Source: an uncultured Erysipelotrichaceae bacterium (lineage in GTDB: Bacteria > Bacillota_I > Bacilli_A > Erysipelotrichales > Erysipelotrichaceae). From it: 16,323 nucleotides of DNA. This document shows positions 1-6,277 of the stretch, one piece after another; positions within the stretch are counted from its first letter, which is position 1, and each line of letters opens with the position of its first letter. The stretch spans positions 1-16,323 of the forward strand of contig CADBND010000244.1 of assembly GCA_902795875.1 (NCBI GenBank). The letters run 5' to 3'. Made by a program: the position numbers and the translations under genes. Below the pieces are notes generated by a model, which had not been told where the DNA came from, ran no database searches, and saw only the letters and a list, made by a program, of their open reading frames with translations.

Positions 1-9
1 ACTTATGCT

Positions 10-86
10 GTCCATGTAGCTCAGTTGGATAGAGCATCCGCCTTCTAAGCGGACGGTCGGGAGTTCGAGTCTCTCCATGGACGCCA
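10..86 (+). tRNA. tRNA-Arg (anticodon TCT)
   Basis: A full cloverleaf can be folded. The acceptor stem is GTCCATG (10-16) with CATGGAC (76-82). The D arm is GCTC/GAGC (19-22, 32-35). The anticodon stem is TCCGC/GCGGA (37-41, 49-53) with loop CTTCTAA, giving anticodon TCT at 44-46. The variable loop has 5 nt, and the T arm is GGGAG/CTCTC around TTCGAGT. Discriminator G83 and an encoded CCA (84-86) follow. It reads AGA (and possibly AGG) arginine codons, which are frequent in this window. A terminator follows within 10 nt. Confidence 0.97.
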
Positions 87-96
87 TTTGTATAAG

Positions 97-120
97 ACAC
101 CTGAAAAGGTGTTTTTTCTT
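97..120 (+). terminator. Rho-independent terminator of tRNA-Arg
   Basis: A perfect 6-bp stem ACACCT/AGGTGT (97-102, 107-112) with a GAAA tetraloop is followed by six T, then CTT. It lies 10 nt after the tRNA CCA end. The same 21-nt hairpin plus T-run occurs again at 1091-1111. Confidence 0.9.
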
Positions 121-177
121 TTTGTTTGTTATAAGATGGATTTGACTGAAGATCAGATACGGATCTGTGGAGGAAAG

Positions 178-1056
178 ATGAGGATCAAAACGATGGCACT
201 TCTGAGTATTGCGGCGATGTTTCTTTTGTGCGGATGTCAAAAGCAAGAGAGTACCAAGGGATATGAGCTTTCACAGGTACATCGTGTTTCCGGCAGACAG
301 GGTATCTGTACGGAAGGCGGGTATTATTGGGTGAGTGGTTCGACCACGCTGGCGAAATATGACAGCAACTGGAATCTTGTTGCGGAAAACAAGGAGCCTT
401 TTGAGGGTTATACGCTGGAGGTCAATCACATCGGTGACATCGATGTCTACAACAATGAGCTCTATCTGGGTGTGGAATACTTCATGGATGGCGAAGGGAA
501 AAATATCCAGGTCGCGGTCTATGATGGCGATACATTGAAACTGAAAAGAGTCTTTCCTTTCCGTTCCGATACCGGTCAATTGGAATGCAGCGGCATTGCC
601 GTAGATCCCGATTCAAAGACTGTATATATGTGTTCCTGGATCGATGATGAGTCCAGTGAATATCTGTACATGTATGATCTGGATAATGGTGATTACAAGG
701 GAAAAATGAAGATGGATCCGGTTCCGAAATGGCTGCAGGGCGTCGCTTATCATGACGGAAACCTCTATGTGACATGTGATGATGGGGATGCCGATAAGGA
801 TGAGCCGGACCACATGTATAAGATCACCGTTTCCGATGACTGGAAAGACGGAAAAGTCAGTCTGGAGAAAACATTTGATGATGTGACCAGACAAGGAGAG
901 ATCGAAGGCCTGAGTTTCGATAAGGAAAACGGACAGTTCCTGCTTCTGTACAACCGGGGTGCCAGGATCATTGCCGGGATGCCTAGAGGCTTTTATGACG
1001 GCTACAGTGAAGAGATACACGAAGTGTTCGTGTACGACATCACGGAGAATAAGTGA
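178..1056 (+). CDS. Secreted lipoprotein, beta-propeller-like, function unknown
   Basis: The start at 178 (292 aa) is chosen because GGAGG (169-173) sits 4 nt upstream and because it places a classical lipoprotein signal at the N terminus. That signal is a positively charged MRIKT, a hydrophobic stretch to residue 17, then L-C-G-C with the lipid-modified cysteine at residue 20. An in-frame ATG at 139 and the longer frame from 88 have no comparable ribosome site. The mature part is rich in repeated short beta-type segments with aromatic and Asp/Gly turns (GGYYWVSGSTTLAKYD, ECSGIAVDPDSKTVYMCSW, LQGVAYHDGNLYVTCDDGD, IEGLSFDKENGQFLLLYN), as in six- or seven-bladed propellers. It is probably anchored outside the membrane. 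I cannot name a ligand or enzyme activity. It stands alone between two identical terminators and has no obvious partner gene. Confidence 0.8.
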   Translation: MRIKTMALLSIAAMFLLCGCQKQESTKGYELSQVHRVSGRQGICTEGGYYWVSGSTTLAKYDSNWNLVAENKEPFEGYTLEVNHIGDIDVYNNELYLGVEYFMDGEGKNIQVAVYDGDTLKLKRVFPFRSDTGQLECSGIAVDPDSKTVYMCSWIDDESSEYLYMYDLDNGDYKGKMKMDPVPKWLQGVAYHDGNLYVTCDDGDADKDEPDHMYKITVSDDWKDGKVSLEKTFDDVTRQGEIEGLSFDKENGQFLLLYNRGARIIAGMPRGFYDGYSEEIHEVFVYDITENK

Positions 1057-1090
1057 ACAGAGTCCTGAAAAAAAGATGATCTGGAATGAA

Positions 1091-1112
1091 ACACCTGAAA
1101 AGGTGTTTTTTT
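1091..1112 (+). terminator. Rho-independent terminator after lipoprotein gene
   Basis: The stem ACACCT/AGGTGT (1091-1096, 1101-1106) has a GAAA loop and a run of seven T (1106-1112). It lies 35 nt past the lipoprotein stop and is identical over 21 nt to the terminator at 97-117. Confidence 0.9.
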
Positions 1113-1129
1113 AATCGGTTCCCGTGGAG

Positions 1130-1135
1130 TATTAT
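1130..1135 (+). promoter_or_regulatory. Possible -10 box (TATTAT)
   Basis: TATTAT lies about 50 nt before the chosen ATG at 1186. The region 17 nt further upstream is only the T-run of the preceding terminator, so the -35 is poor. If used, transcription would begin near 1142. That argues against translation from the in-frame GTG at 1141. Confidence 0.35.
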
Positions 1136-1185
1136 AGTAAGTGATCGCTAACTGGTATCTCATTAAGTCAGGAAAGAAAGAAGTC

Positions 1186-1911
1186 ATGAAGGAAAAAGAT
1201 CTGCCGATCGATCGGGATAAGCATAAGATCTACACGAAAAATGCGAAAAAGTGTGTGCAGGGTCTTTTGCGTCGTTTCAATGATGAAAAAACGGCAGCGA
1301 AGCTCTGGGAAAAGATACAGCTTCAGTATTGTGAATATCTGAAGGAGGAGCCGGCCTTAAAGGATCTGAAGATCACTGACAGCATTTATGATCCGATCCT
1401 GATCTTCGCTTTTTATGCGGTCATTCCGGATAAGCCGCCGATCGAAGAGATACAGCAGGATGTTTATGATTGTTTTATGGGCGGTTTTGATATGCTTGGC
1501 AAGATATTCGATCTGAACCGGAAGATCGATAATCGCCTGGCTGCCGGGATCTTTAAAAAGACGAGTGATATCCGGGAAGAAGAGTCCGGAAAGTTCCCTG
1601 CTTCCTTTCGTATGGGTGCTTATGAGTACGACGAGGAGAAAGGGATCATCCGCTACAGTTTCAGTCAATGTCCGAATGCAGAATTTGCGAAACGTCATCA
1701 CATGGAGAATGTGCTTCCCGTTATGTGCAATTGTGATCATATGGCTATGGCCAAGCTTCATGCGGTATTGATCCGTGAGGGGACATGTTGTACAGGCGAG
1801 TGCTGCGATTATTGTATCGTGGGAGACAGGGATCCGATCGTTAAAGAATATGAACTGGTAAAAAAGGATAACGGTTTGTGGGTCAGTGTCAGGAAAGATG
1901 GCAATATGTAA
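1186..1911 (+). CDS. ATC hydrolase-like (L-2-amino-thiazoline-4-carboxylate hydrolase family) cysteine-rich protein
   Basis: 241 aa from the ATG at 1186, which has AGGAAAG (1170-1176) 9 nt upstream. An in-frame GTG at 1141 would add 15 residues but has no ribosome site. The N-terminal half is helical and highly charged. The C-terminal half holds the conserved region of the family: CPNAEFAKRH, then PVMCNCDH, then LIREGTCCTGECCDYC, so eight cysteines fall within about 55 residues. In the characterised relative from Pseudomonas the enzyme opens the thiazoline ring on the way to L-cysteine. Most family members in gut anaerobes are uncharacterised, so substrate and even catalysis are open here. 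The clustered Cys and His could form a metal site or be catalytic. No signal peptide or membrane segment is seen, so it is likely cytoplasmic. The gene appears monocistronic. Confidence 0.7.
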   Translation: MKEKDLPIDRDKHKIYTKNAKKCVQGLLRRFNDEKTAAKLWEKIQLQYCEYLKEEPALKDLKITDSIYDPILIFAFYAVIPDKPPIEEIQQDVYDCFMGGFDMLGKIFDLNRKIDNRLAAGIFKKTSDIREEESGKFPASFRMGAYEYDEEKGIIRYSFSQCPNAEFAKRHHMENVLPVMCNCDHMAMAKLHAVLIREGTCCTGECCDYCIVGDRDPIVKEYELVKKDNGLWVSVRKDGNM

Positions 1912-1956
1912 GACATACCGTTTCCCGATGGAATAGGTTTTTCCAAAAAAGATAAG

Positions 1957-1980
1957 AAACTGCAGAAAATGCAGTTTTTT
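1957..1980 (+). terminator. Rho-independent terminator
   Basis: The 8-bp stem AAACTGCA/TGCAGTTT (1957-1964, 1970-1977) has loop GAAAA and ends in six T. It closes the 1186-1911 gene, 45 nt after its stop, and insulates the next operon. Confidence 0.88.
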
Positions 1981-1992
1981 CATGGGAAGATG

Positions 1993-2019
1993 TTGACAGA
2001 TCTTGTATTAATGTATTAT
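1993..2019 (+). promoter_or_regulatory. Promoter of the ytrA-type operon
   Basis: A perfect -35 TTGACA (1993-1998) is followed after 15 nt by TATTAT (2014-2019), a slightly short spacer. The start point would fall near 2026, inside the palindrome at 2019-2040. A bound repressor would therefore cover the -10 and start site. Confidence 0.75.
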
Positions 2020-2040
2020 TGTATTAATGTATTAATACAA
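2003..2040. repeat. Tandem 16-bp repeat plus 10-bp inverted repeat, likely repressor operator
   Basis: The 16-mer TTGTATTAATGTATTA occurs twice head to tail (2003-2018 and 2019-2034). The second copy continues into a perfect palindrome: TTGTATTAAT (2019-2028), spacer GT, and ATTAATACAA (2031-2040). The array overlaps the -10 and probable start site of the promoter and ends 16 nt before the GntR gene. AT-rich dyads of this size are typical operators of GntR/YtrA repressors, so autoregulation is likely. The first copy would be an upstream half-site or second site. Confidence 0.8.
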
Positions 2041-2056
2041 CAGAAGGGAAAAGAGT

Positions 2057-2419
2057 ATGAACTGGAAATTTTCTGATGATGTGCCTATCTATCTTCAGAT
2101 CATCGAAGGGATCAAGACCGATATCGTTTCCGGAAGATACAAAGGTTCAGACCGTTTGCCTGCCGTACGGGAACTGGCGATGGATGCCGGTGTCAATCCC
2201 AATACGGTGCAGCGGGCCTATGCGGAACTGGAGAGACAGGGTCTGGTTCAAAGCGAGAGGACTTCAGGTCGTTTCGTGAGCGTGGATGAAGATAAGATAA
2301 GGGAATTGCGAAAAGACCTCAGCAATGAATATATAAGGGAAATGTATGTTCATCTGAGAGATCTGGGCATGGACGATAAGGATATCGTTGATGCGGTAAA
2401 AAACTGGGAGGGAAAATAG
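2057..2419 (+). CDS. GntR-family transcriptional regulator, YtrA subfamily
   Basis: 120 aa, the short length typical of the YtrA group: one winged helix-turn-helix (about residues 8-75) and a short helical dimerisation tail, with no large effector domain. Diagnostic stretches are PIYLQIIEGIKTDIVSG, DRLPAVRELA and NPNTVQRAYAELERQGLV. GAAGGG (2043-2048) precedes the ATG. It is the first gene of a four-gene operon and is followed by ABC ATPase and permease genes, the standard YtrA arrangement. Family members repress their own operon and are relieved by cell-envelope stress or antibiotics; that inducer is inferred here. The operator is probably the repeat at 2003-2040. Confidence 0.93.
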   Translation: MNWKFSDDVPIYLQIIEGIKTDIVSGRYKGSDRLPAVRELAMDAGVNPNTVQRAYAELERQGLVQSERTSGRFVSVDEDKIRELRKDLSNEYIREMYVHLRDLGMDDKDIVDAVKNWEGK

Positions 2420-3115
2420 ATGAAAACGCTGGTATGCGAAAGCCTCAGCAAGGATTATGGCAATATACGGGCATTGGATGATGTCGATCTCAGTCTTGAG
2501 GAGGGCAAGATCGTAGGCTTGCTTGGACCGAACGGTTCCGGTAAAACGACGCTGATCAAGCTGGCATCGAGACTGCTTGTCCCAAGCGCGGGAAGGATCA
2601 CAATATGTGGCGAGGAGCCTTCGGAGATCACCAAGGCGATCGTCTCTTATCTGCCGGACAGGAACTATCTGCCAGACTGGATGAATGGCAGGGATCTCTT
2701 AGATCTGTATAAGGATTTCTTCGCTGATTTCGATGAGGATAAGGCTGTGGAGATGATGACTTCGTTGAATATCGATATGAATATGCCGATGAAGAAGATG
2801 TCCAAGGGAACGAAGGAAAAGGTACAGCTGATCCTGACGATGTCCAGACATGCGAAACTGTATCTGCTGGATGAACCGATCGCCGGTGTCGATCCGGCTG
2901 CGAGGGATTATATCCTGCGTACGATCATTTCGAATTACGATGAGAATGCGACGGTGCTGATCTCGACACACCTGATCGCGGATGTGGAGAACGTACTGGA
3001 TGAGGCGGTATTCCTGAAAGAGGGAAGAATCGTCTTACATCAGGGCGTGGATGAACTCAAGGAAAGTACCGGCAAGAGTGTCGACGAGTATTTCAGGGAG
3101 GTATTCAGATGTTAG
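2420..3115 (+). CDS. ABC transporter ATP-binding protein (YtrB-like)
   Basis: 231 aa, a single ABC nucleotide-binding domain. Walker A is GPNGSGKT (residues 36-43). The Q-loop region reads SYLPDRNYLPDWM with Asp where Gln is usual. The signature is degenerate, MSKGTKEKVQL (127-137). Walker B is KLYLLDEP with catalytic Glu152, the D-loop is GVDPAARD and the switch His is 184 in ISTH. Its ATG follows the regulator's stop codon directly, with GGGAGGG (2406-2412) as ribosome site inside the previous gene. It should energise the permease encoded next. This pattern is usual for YtrB/EcsA-type ATPases linked to YtrA regulators. The transported substrate is unknown. Confidence 0.93.
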   Translation: MKTLVCESLSKDYGNIRALDDVDLSLEEGKIVGLLGPNGSGKTTLIKLASRLLVPSAGRITICGEEPSEITKAIVSYLPDRNYLPDWMNGRDLLDLYKDFFADFDEDKAVEMMTSLNIDMNMPMKKMSKGTKEKVQLILTMSRHAKLYLLDEPIAGVDPAARDYILRTIISNYDENATVLISTHLIADVENVLDEAVFLKEGRIVLHQGVDELKESTGKSVDEYFREVFRC

Positions 3116-3846
3116 GAAAACTGATCAAGTATGATTTCAAGGCACTGGCTAAGAACCTGTTCCCGGTATATGGGGTGATGATAGGCCTGATGGTCATATT
3201 CTCACTGCTGATAAAACTGAATCTGGAAGACAGTTTTATCTTCGTGATCTCGACGATCATGCTGTTCTTCCTGTTGGGAAGTTCGTTCATGATCACATTG
3301 GTATGTGTAGTCGGACGTTTCTATAAGGGCTTATTGAAGGACGAGGGCTATCTGTCCTTTGCGTTGCCCGTCGATACGCAGACTCATATTGGTGCCAAGG
3401 TCATCAATGCGATCATCTGGTCATTGATGAATATTGCTGCTCTGGCGATCTGCTTGGCGGTCTATGCGTTCACAGTAGGTACCTTAAAGGATATTGCGGA
3501 AGTATTCCGTATGATCTTCAGTATCGATCTCAATTTCTATCTTTCGATCTTACAGATGCTGCTGCTTTTGGGAGTTGAACTGATCTGCGGGATCTGCCTG
3601 TGTTTCGCGGCATTGAGCATTGCGCATCTGTTCCAGAAACATCAGAAACTGCTGGCGGCTCTATTCTTCTTACTGATGGCGATAATCAGAGGTATGATCA
3701 TGCCGACACGCTTCTATGGGGATTTCAACAGTTTCAATGATGTACTGTTCATTTCACCGCTCTGGTATGTCATTCCGGCCGCTTTGTCAGCAGTATATGC
3801 CGGCGTGACCTGGTACATACTGGATAAGAGACTGAACCTGCAATGA
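3109..3846 (+). CDS. ABC transporter permease, six transmembrane helices
   Basis: 245 aa. About six hydrophobic segments are visible: around residues 17-37, 43-68, 92-117, 140-175 (long), 180-200 and 213-235. This is the pattern of ABC-2-like permeases with no large extracellular domain. The start overlaps the ATPase gene by 7 nt and is preceded by GGGAGG (3096-3101), 7 nt upstream. With the ATPase it would form a homodimeric exporter or a membrane-sensing module. The sequence gives no clue to substrate. The family is poorly conserved, so the assignment rests on topology and on the neighbouring ATPase. Confidence 0.85.
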   Translation: MLGKLIKYDFKALAKNLFPVYGVMIGLMVIFSLLIKLNLEDSFIFVISTIMLFFLLGSSFMITLVCVVGRFYKGLLKDEGYLSFALPVDTQTHIGAKVINAIIWSLMNIAALAICLAVYAFTVGTLKDIAEVFRMIFSIDLNFYLSILQMLLLLGVELICGICLCFAALSIAHLFQKHQKLLAALFFLLMAIIRGMIMPTRFYGDFNSFNDVLFISPLWYVIPAALSAVYAGVTWYILDKRLNLQ

Positions 3847-4568
3847 GAAAAAAGCTGCTTACCATCATCGCTGTCCTTTTACTGATGATACTGGTGGCGG
3901 CAGGTACTTTACTTTCGCAAGGCTACGTCCGCTATAAGAGAGAGGTGGAAACTCTGCCTGTGGAAAAGGCGGTGGAGGCTTACAGGTCGAAAGAGGAATA
4001 TGCGGATTTTGAAGAGATCGATCCTGATTTCGTAAATGCGGTGATCTCAGTGGAAGACAAGCGTTTCTTTACCCGCAGAGGTTATGATCTGATCGCTCTG
4101 GCCCGGGCAGTGTATCATAATCTTGTGGCGGGAGATCTGGTCGAGGGCGGTTCAACCATCTCCGAACAGATCGCCAAGAATCTTTATCTGGATGGCTATG
4201 TGGAGGGTCTCGAGGAGAAGATGGCGGAGATCTTCCTGATGCTGGAACTGGAAGAGTGTTTCTCAAAGGAAGAACTGTTTGCCTTATATGCCAATATGAA
4301 TTACTATGGCGATGGCTATTGGGGGATCAGGGATGCCTGTAGAGGCTATTATGGAGAGGATTGTTCGGATCTGAGTCTGGCCAAAGCAGCCATCTTAGCA
4401 GGGATCCCGAATGCACCGGCTATCTATCAGCTTTCCGACGGTTATGATCTGGCGAAAAACAGACAGGAATGGGTGTTGCTTACAATGGCAAACAACGGAT
4501 ATATCTCGGATACGGATATGGAAGAAGCCTTGAATGAAGATGTACATCCTATAGAAAAGACGCGTTAA
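3843..4568 (+). CDS. Monofunctional peptidoglycan glycosyltransferase (GT51)
   Basis: 241 aa; polymerises lipid II into glycan strands outside the membrane. An N-terminal membrane anchor (about residues 5-27) leads into a complete GT51 domain with no transpeptidase domain. Motif 1 is VEDKRFFTRRGYD with catalytic Glu71. Motif 2 is GGSTISEQIAKNLYL (102-116). Motif 3 is KMAEIFLMLELEECFSKEE with Glu129 as the likely second acidic residue. Later motifs are NMNYYGDGYWGI and LAKAAILAGIPNAPAIY. The usual His-His of motif 1 is Arg-Arg (78-79). The start shares ATGA with the permease stop and has no strong ribosome site, so translation is probably coupled. Being the last gene of a YtrA-controlled ABC operon suggests it is induced with the transporter, for example under wall stress. 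Confidence 0.92.
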   Translation: MRKKLLTIIAVLLLMILVAAGTLLSQGYVRYKREVETLPVEKAVEAYRSKEEYADFEEIDPDFVNAVISVEDKRFFTRRGYDLIALARAVYHNLVAGDLVEGGSTISEQIAKNLYLDGYVEGLEEKMAEIFLMLELEECFSKEELFALYANMNYYGDGYWGIRDACRGYYGEDCSDLSLAKAAILAGIPNAPAIYQLSDGYDLAKNRQEWVLLTMANNGYISDTDMEEALNEDVHPIEKTR

Positions 4569-4584
4569 CCGCGTCTTTCGTTTT
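4556..4584. terminator. Shared bidirectional terminator between convergent genes
   Basis: A perfect 9-bp stem AAAGACGCG/CGCGTCTTT (4556-4564, 4570-4578) has loop TTAAC. On the plus strand it is followed by CGTTTT. On the minus strand the arm reads on into TTTTCTAT. The stop codons of both converging genes lie in the loop. Confidence 0.85.
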
Positions 4585-5257
4585 GGAATCCTTCGAGTAT
4601 CTGTAATGAGGAGGATGTGCCGATCCTTTCAGCTCCGGCTTCTAACATCGCTTTACAGGTCGGCCAGTCCCGTATGCCTCCGGCCGCTTTGACTTTGACA
4701 CGGTCACCGACAGTCTGTTTCATCAGTCTTACATCTTCGACGGTGGCACCGGACGTGCCAAATCCCGTAGAGGTCTTGATGAAGTCAGGGCCTACGTCTC
4801 TGGCGATGAGGGCGATCTGTCTGATCTCTTCTTTTTCAAGATAGCAGTTCTCAAAGATGACTTTGATCAGAACACCTCTTTCTTTGCACAGGGAAGTGAT
4901 CGCTTCCATTTCCTTTTTGATATAGTCGTAATCATGTTCCTTTGCCTTGGCGATATTGATCACATAGTCGATCTCATCGGCTCCGTCGTTTATGGCATTG
5001 AGCGTTTCACCGCATTTGGAGGCAATGGACATCGCTCCAAGCGGGAAGGAGATCGCCGCACCGACGTGGACATCGCTTCCTTCAAGGAGCTTCTTGCATA
5101 AAGCTACCGGTCCGGAATTGATCGCCACCATCATGAAGCCATGTTCTCTGGCTTGTGCGCACAGTTTTTCGAAATCTTTCCTGGTAGCATAGGGCTTTAA
5201 TAGGGTGTGGTCAAAGAGCTTGCACAAGGCCCGTTCATCAAGCTTTTCAATATCCAT
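4565..5257 (-). CDS. deoC: Deoxyribose-phosphate aldolase
   Basis: 230 aa, close to the usual length. It cleaves 2-deoxyribose 5-phosphate to acetaldehyde and glyceraldehyde 3-phosphate in deoxynucleoside catabolism. The class I aldolase barrel is complete. LFDHTLLKP lies near the N terminus and DEIDYVIN carries the proton-relay Asp97. The Schiff-base Lys161 is in KTSTGF, the second catalytic Lys190 is in VKAAGGIR, and the phosphate-binding end is RIGTSSS. The frame is open upstream, but the start is placed at 5257 (MDIEKLDE) because the upstream gene ends at 5262 and homologues start here. The ribosome site is weak, so coupling to the preceding gene, 4 nt away, is likely. The position equivalent to the reactive Cys47 of the E. 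coli enzyme is not cysteine (VAINSG). Confidence 0.95.
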   Translation of the reverse strand: MDIEKLDERALCKLFDHTLLKPYATRKDFEKLCAQAREHGFMMVAINSGPVALCKKLLEGSDVHVGAAISFPLGAMSIASKCGETLNAINDGADEIDYVINIAKAKEHDYDYIKKEMEAITSLCKERGVLIKVIFENCYLEKEEIRQIALIARDVGPDFIKTSTGFGTSGATVEDVRLMKQTVGDRVKVKAAGGIRDWPTCKAMLEAGAERIGTSSSLQILEGFQNERRG

Positions 5258-5261
5258 ATTC

Positions 5262-6227
5262 TTATCTGAAGGCGTCGATGAAGATCTTTGCGAAGCGTTC
5301 ATGATCGCCCCGGAAAGCGAAATGAACGTTGCGGTTTTCCTGTATGGCTCTCTGGTCGACACAGGTCTGTCCTTCCGTGAGTCCGCCAAGTGATACTTCG
5401 ACATTGCAGAATTTGACGTCCTGAAGGACTTGCGGATCGATCAGATAGGCGATGCATAAGGGATCGTGCAGCGCACAGGTGTGTTCTACTTCCAGGGGCT
5501 GGGCATAATCGTGGACTTTGATGCGCAGATCGATCAGGTCGGCAGCAAATAATGAGGCCGGCGTGCCGATCTTTCGCAACTCGTTGGCATCATCTTGCGA
5601 GATGTAGGCGGTGTGCGTCGCATCGAGCGGTACCATCGTGATCCTGGCACCACAATGCAAGACTCTTTGTGCCGCTTCCGGGTCATCGTAGATGTTGAAC
5701 TCGGCTGCCAGGGTGGCGTTGGTGATATTCCAGCCTCCGCCCATGATGACGATCTCTTCGATATTTTCGACGATACGCGGTTCAATGACCAGGGCGACAG
5801 CCAGATTGGTCAGAGGTCCTACGGGTACGATCGTGACTTTTTCTTTGGCATTCATCAGATAGTCGATGTAGAAATTGACCGCATTCATATCTTCTTCTTT
5901 CCTTACGGAAGCGGGAAGATCGAACAGTTCCTGATGAATGTGTATCTTGTTTCCTTCTTCGTCATAGGCATCGGCGTTTGCGGTAGGCGGGATGCGGGGA
6001 TAGACGACATTCTTGACTAAAGAACCGGAACACCCCTTGTATACGGGGAAGTCCGCATGGAGCAGTTCCCGGATCCGCAATGTGTTTTCGGTCGTGTAGG
6101 GAAGCGGCTGGTTTCCTTTGACGGTGCAGACAGCGACAAGGTCGATATCCTTGTGCAGATATGCCAGCATCACCGCACAGGCATCATCTGATCCGGTGTC
6201 GACATCGAGTATTACTTTTCTTGACAT
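5262..6227 (-). CDS. Nucleoside hydrolase (inosine-uridine preferring family)
   Basis: 321 aa, normal length. It hydrolyses the N-glycosidic bond of ribonucleosides to free base and ribose. The calcium-binding DVDTGSDDA motif is at residues 8-16, with Asp10, Asp14 and Asp15. The middle motif is VPVGPLTNLA, the substrate loop is EFNIYDDPEAA (176-186), and the C-terminal HDP with Asp255 is the last metal ligand. AAGGAG precedes the ATG by 7 nt. It is first in a two-gene unit with deoC. Base preference (purine, pyrimidine or both) cannot be read from the sequence. No clear promoter is seen in the 50 nt upstream, so either a weak promoter or read-through from the rubrerythrin gene may serve it. 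Confidence 0.93.
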   Translation of the reverse strand: MSRKVILDVDTGSDDACAVMLAYLHKDIDLVAVCTVKGNQPLPYTTENTLRIRELLHADFPVYKGCSGSLVKNVVYPRIPPTANADAYDEEGNKIHIHQELFDLPASVRKEEDMNAVNFYIDYLMNAKEKVTIVPVGPLTNLAVALVIEPRIVENIEEIVIMGGGWNITNATLAAEFNIYDDPEAAQRVLHCGARITMVPLDATHTAYISQDDANELRKIGTPASLFAADLIDLRIKVHDYAQPLEVEHTCALHDPLCIAYLIDPQVLQDVKFCNVEVSLGGLTEGQTCVDQRAIQENRNVHFAFRGDHERFAKIFIDAFR

Positions 6228-6240
6228 CTTGTTTCTCCTT

Positions 6241-6273
6241 GAAAGAAAAGGAACAGAACGTTCCTTTTCTTTT
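6241..6273 (-). terminator. Hairpin between rubrerythrin and nucleoside hydrolase genes
   Basis: A perfect stem of at least 11 bp, AGAAAAGGAAC/GTTCCTTTTCT (6244-6254, 6260-6270), extends to 13 bp around loop AGAAC. It lies just after the rubrerythrin stop. On the minus strand the tail is only TTTC followed by the next gene's ribosome site, so it may attenuate rather than fully stop transcription. The clean T-run is on the plus-strand side. Confidence 0.65.
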
Positions 6274-6277
6274 TTTA

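Noticed and set aside
88..177. N-terminal extension of the lipoprotein to position 88
   Set aside because: It would run through the tRNA terminator and bury the lipoprotein signal. A strong ribosome site precedes 178.
10..1112. Integrated element at the tRNA-Arg gene
   Set aside because: No integrase and no direct repeat of the tRNA 3' end were seen downstream in the window.
1357..1983. A 208-codon minus-strand frame over the ATC hydrolase-like gene
   Set aside because: It starts in the terminator hairpin and mirrors a real gene with family motifs. The translated sequence has no coherent fold signature.
5258..5404. N-terminal extension of DeoC upstream of 5257
   Set aside because: It would lie inside the nucleoside hydrolase gene and has no homology to aldolases. 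The protein from 5257 has the normal length.
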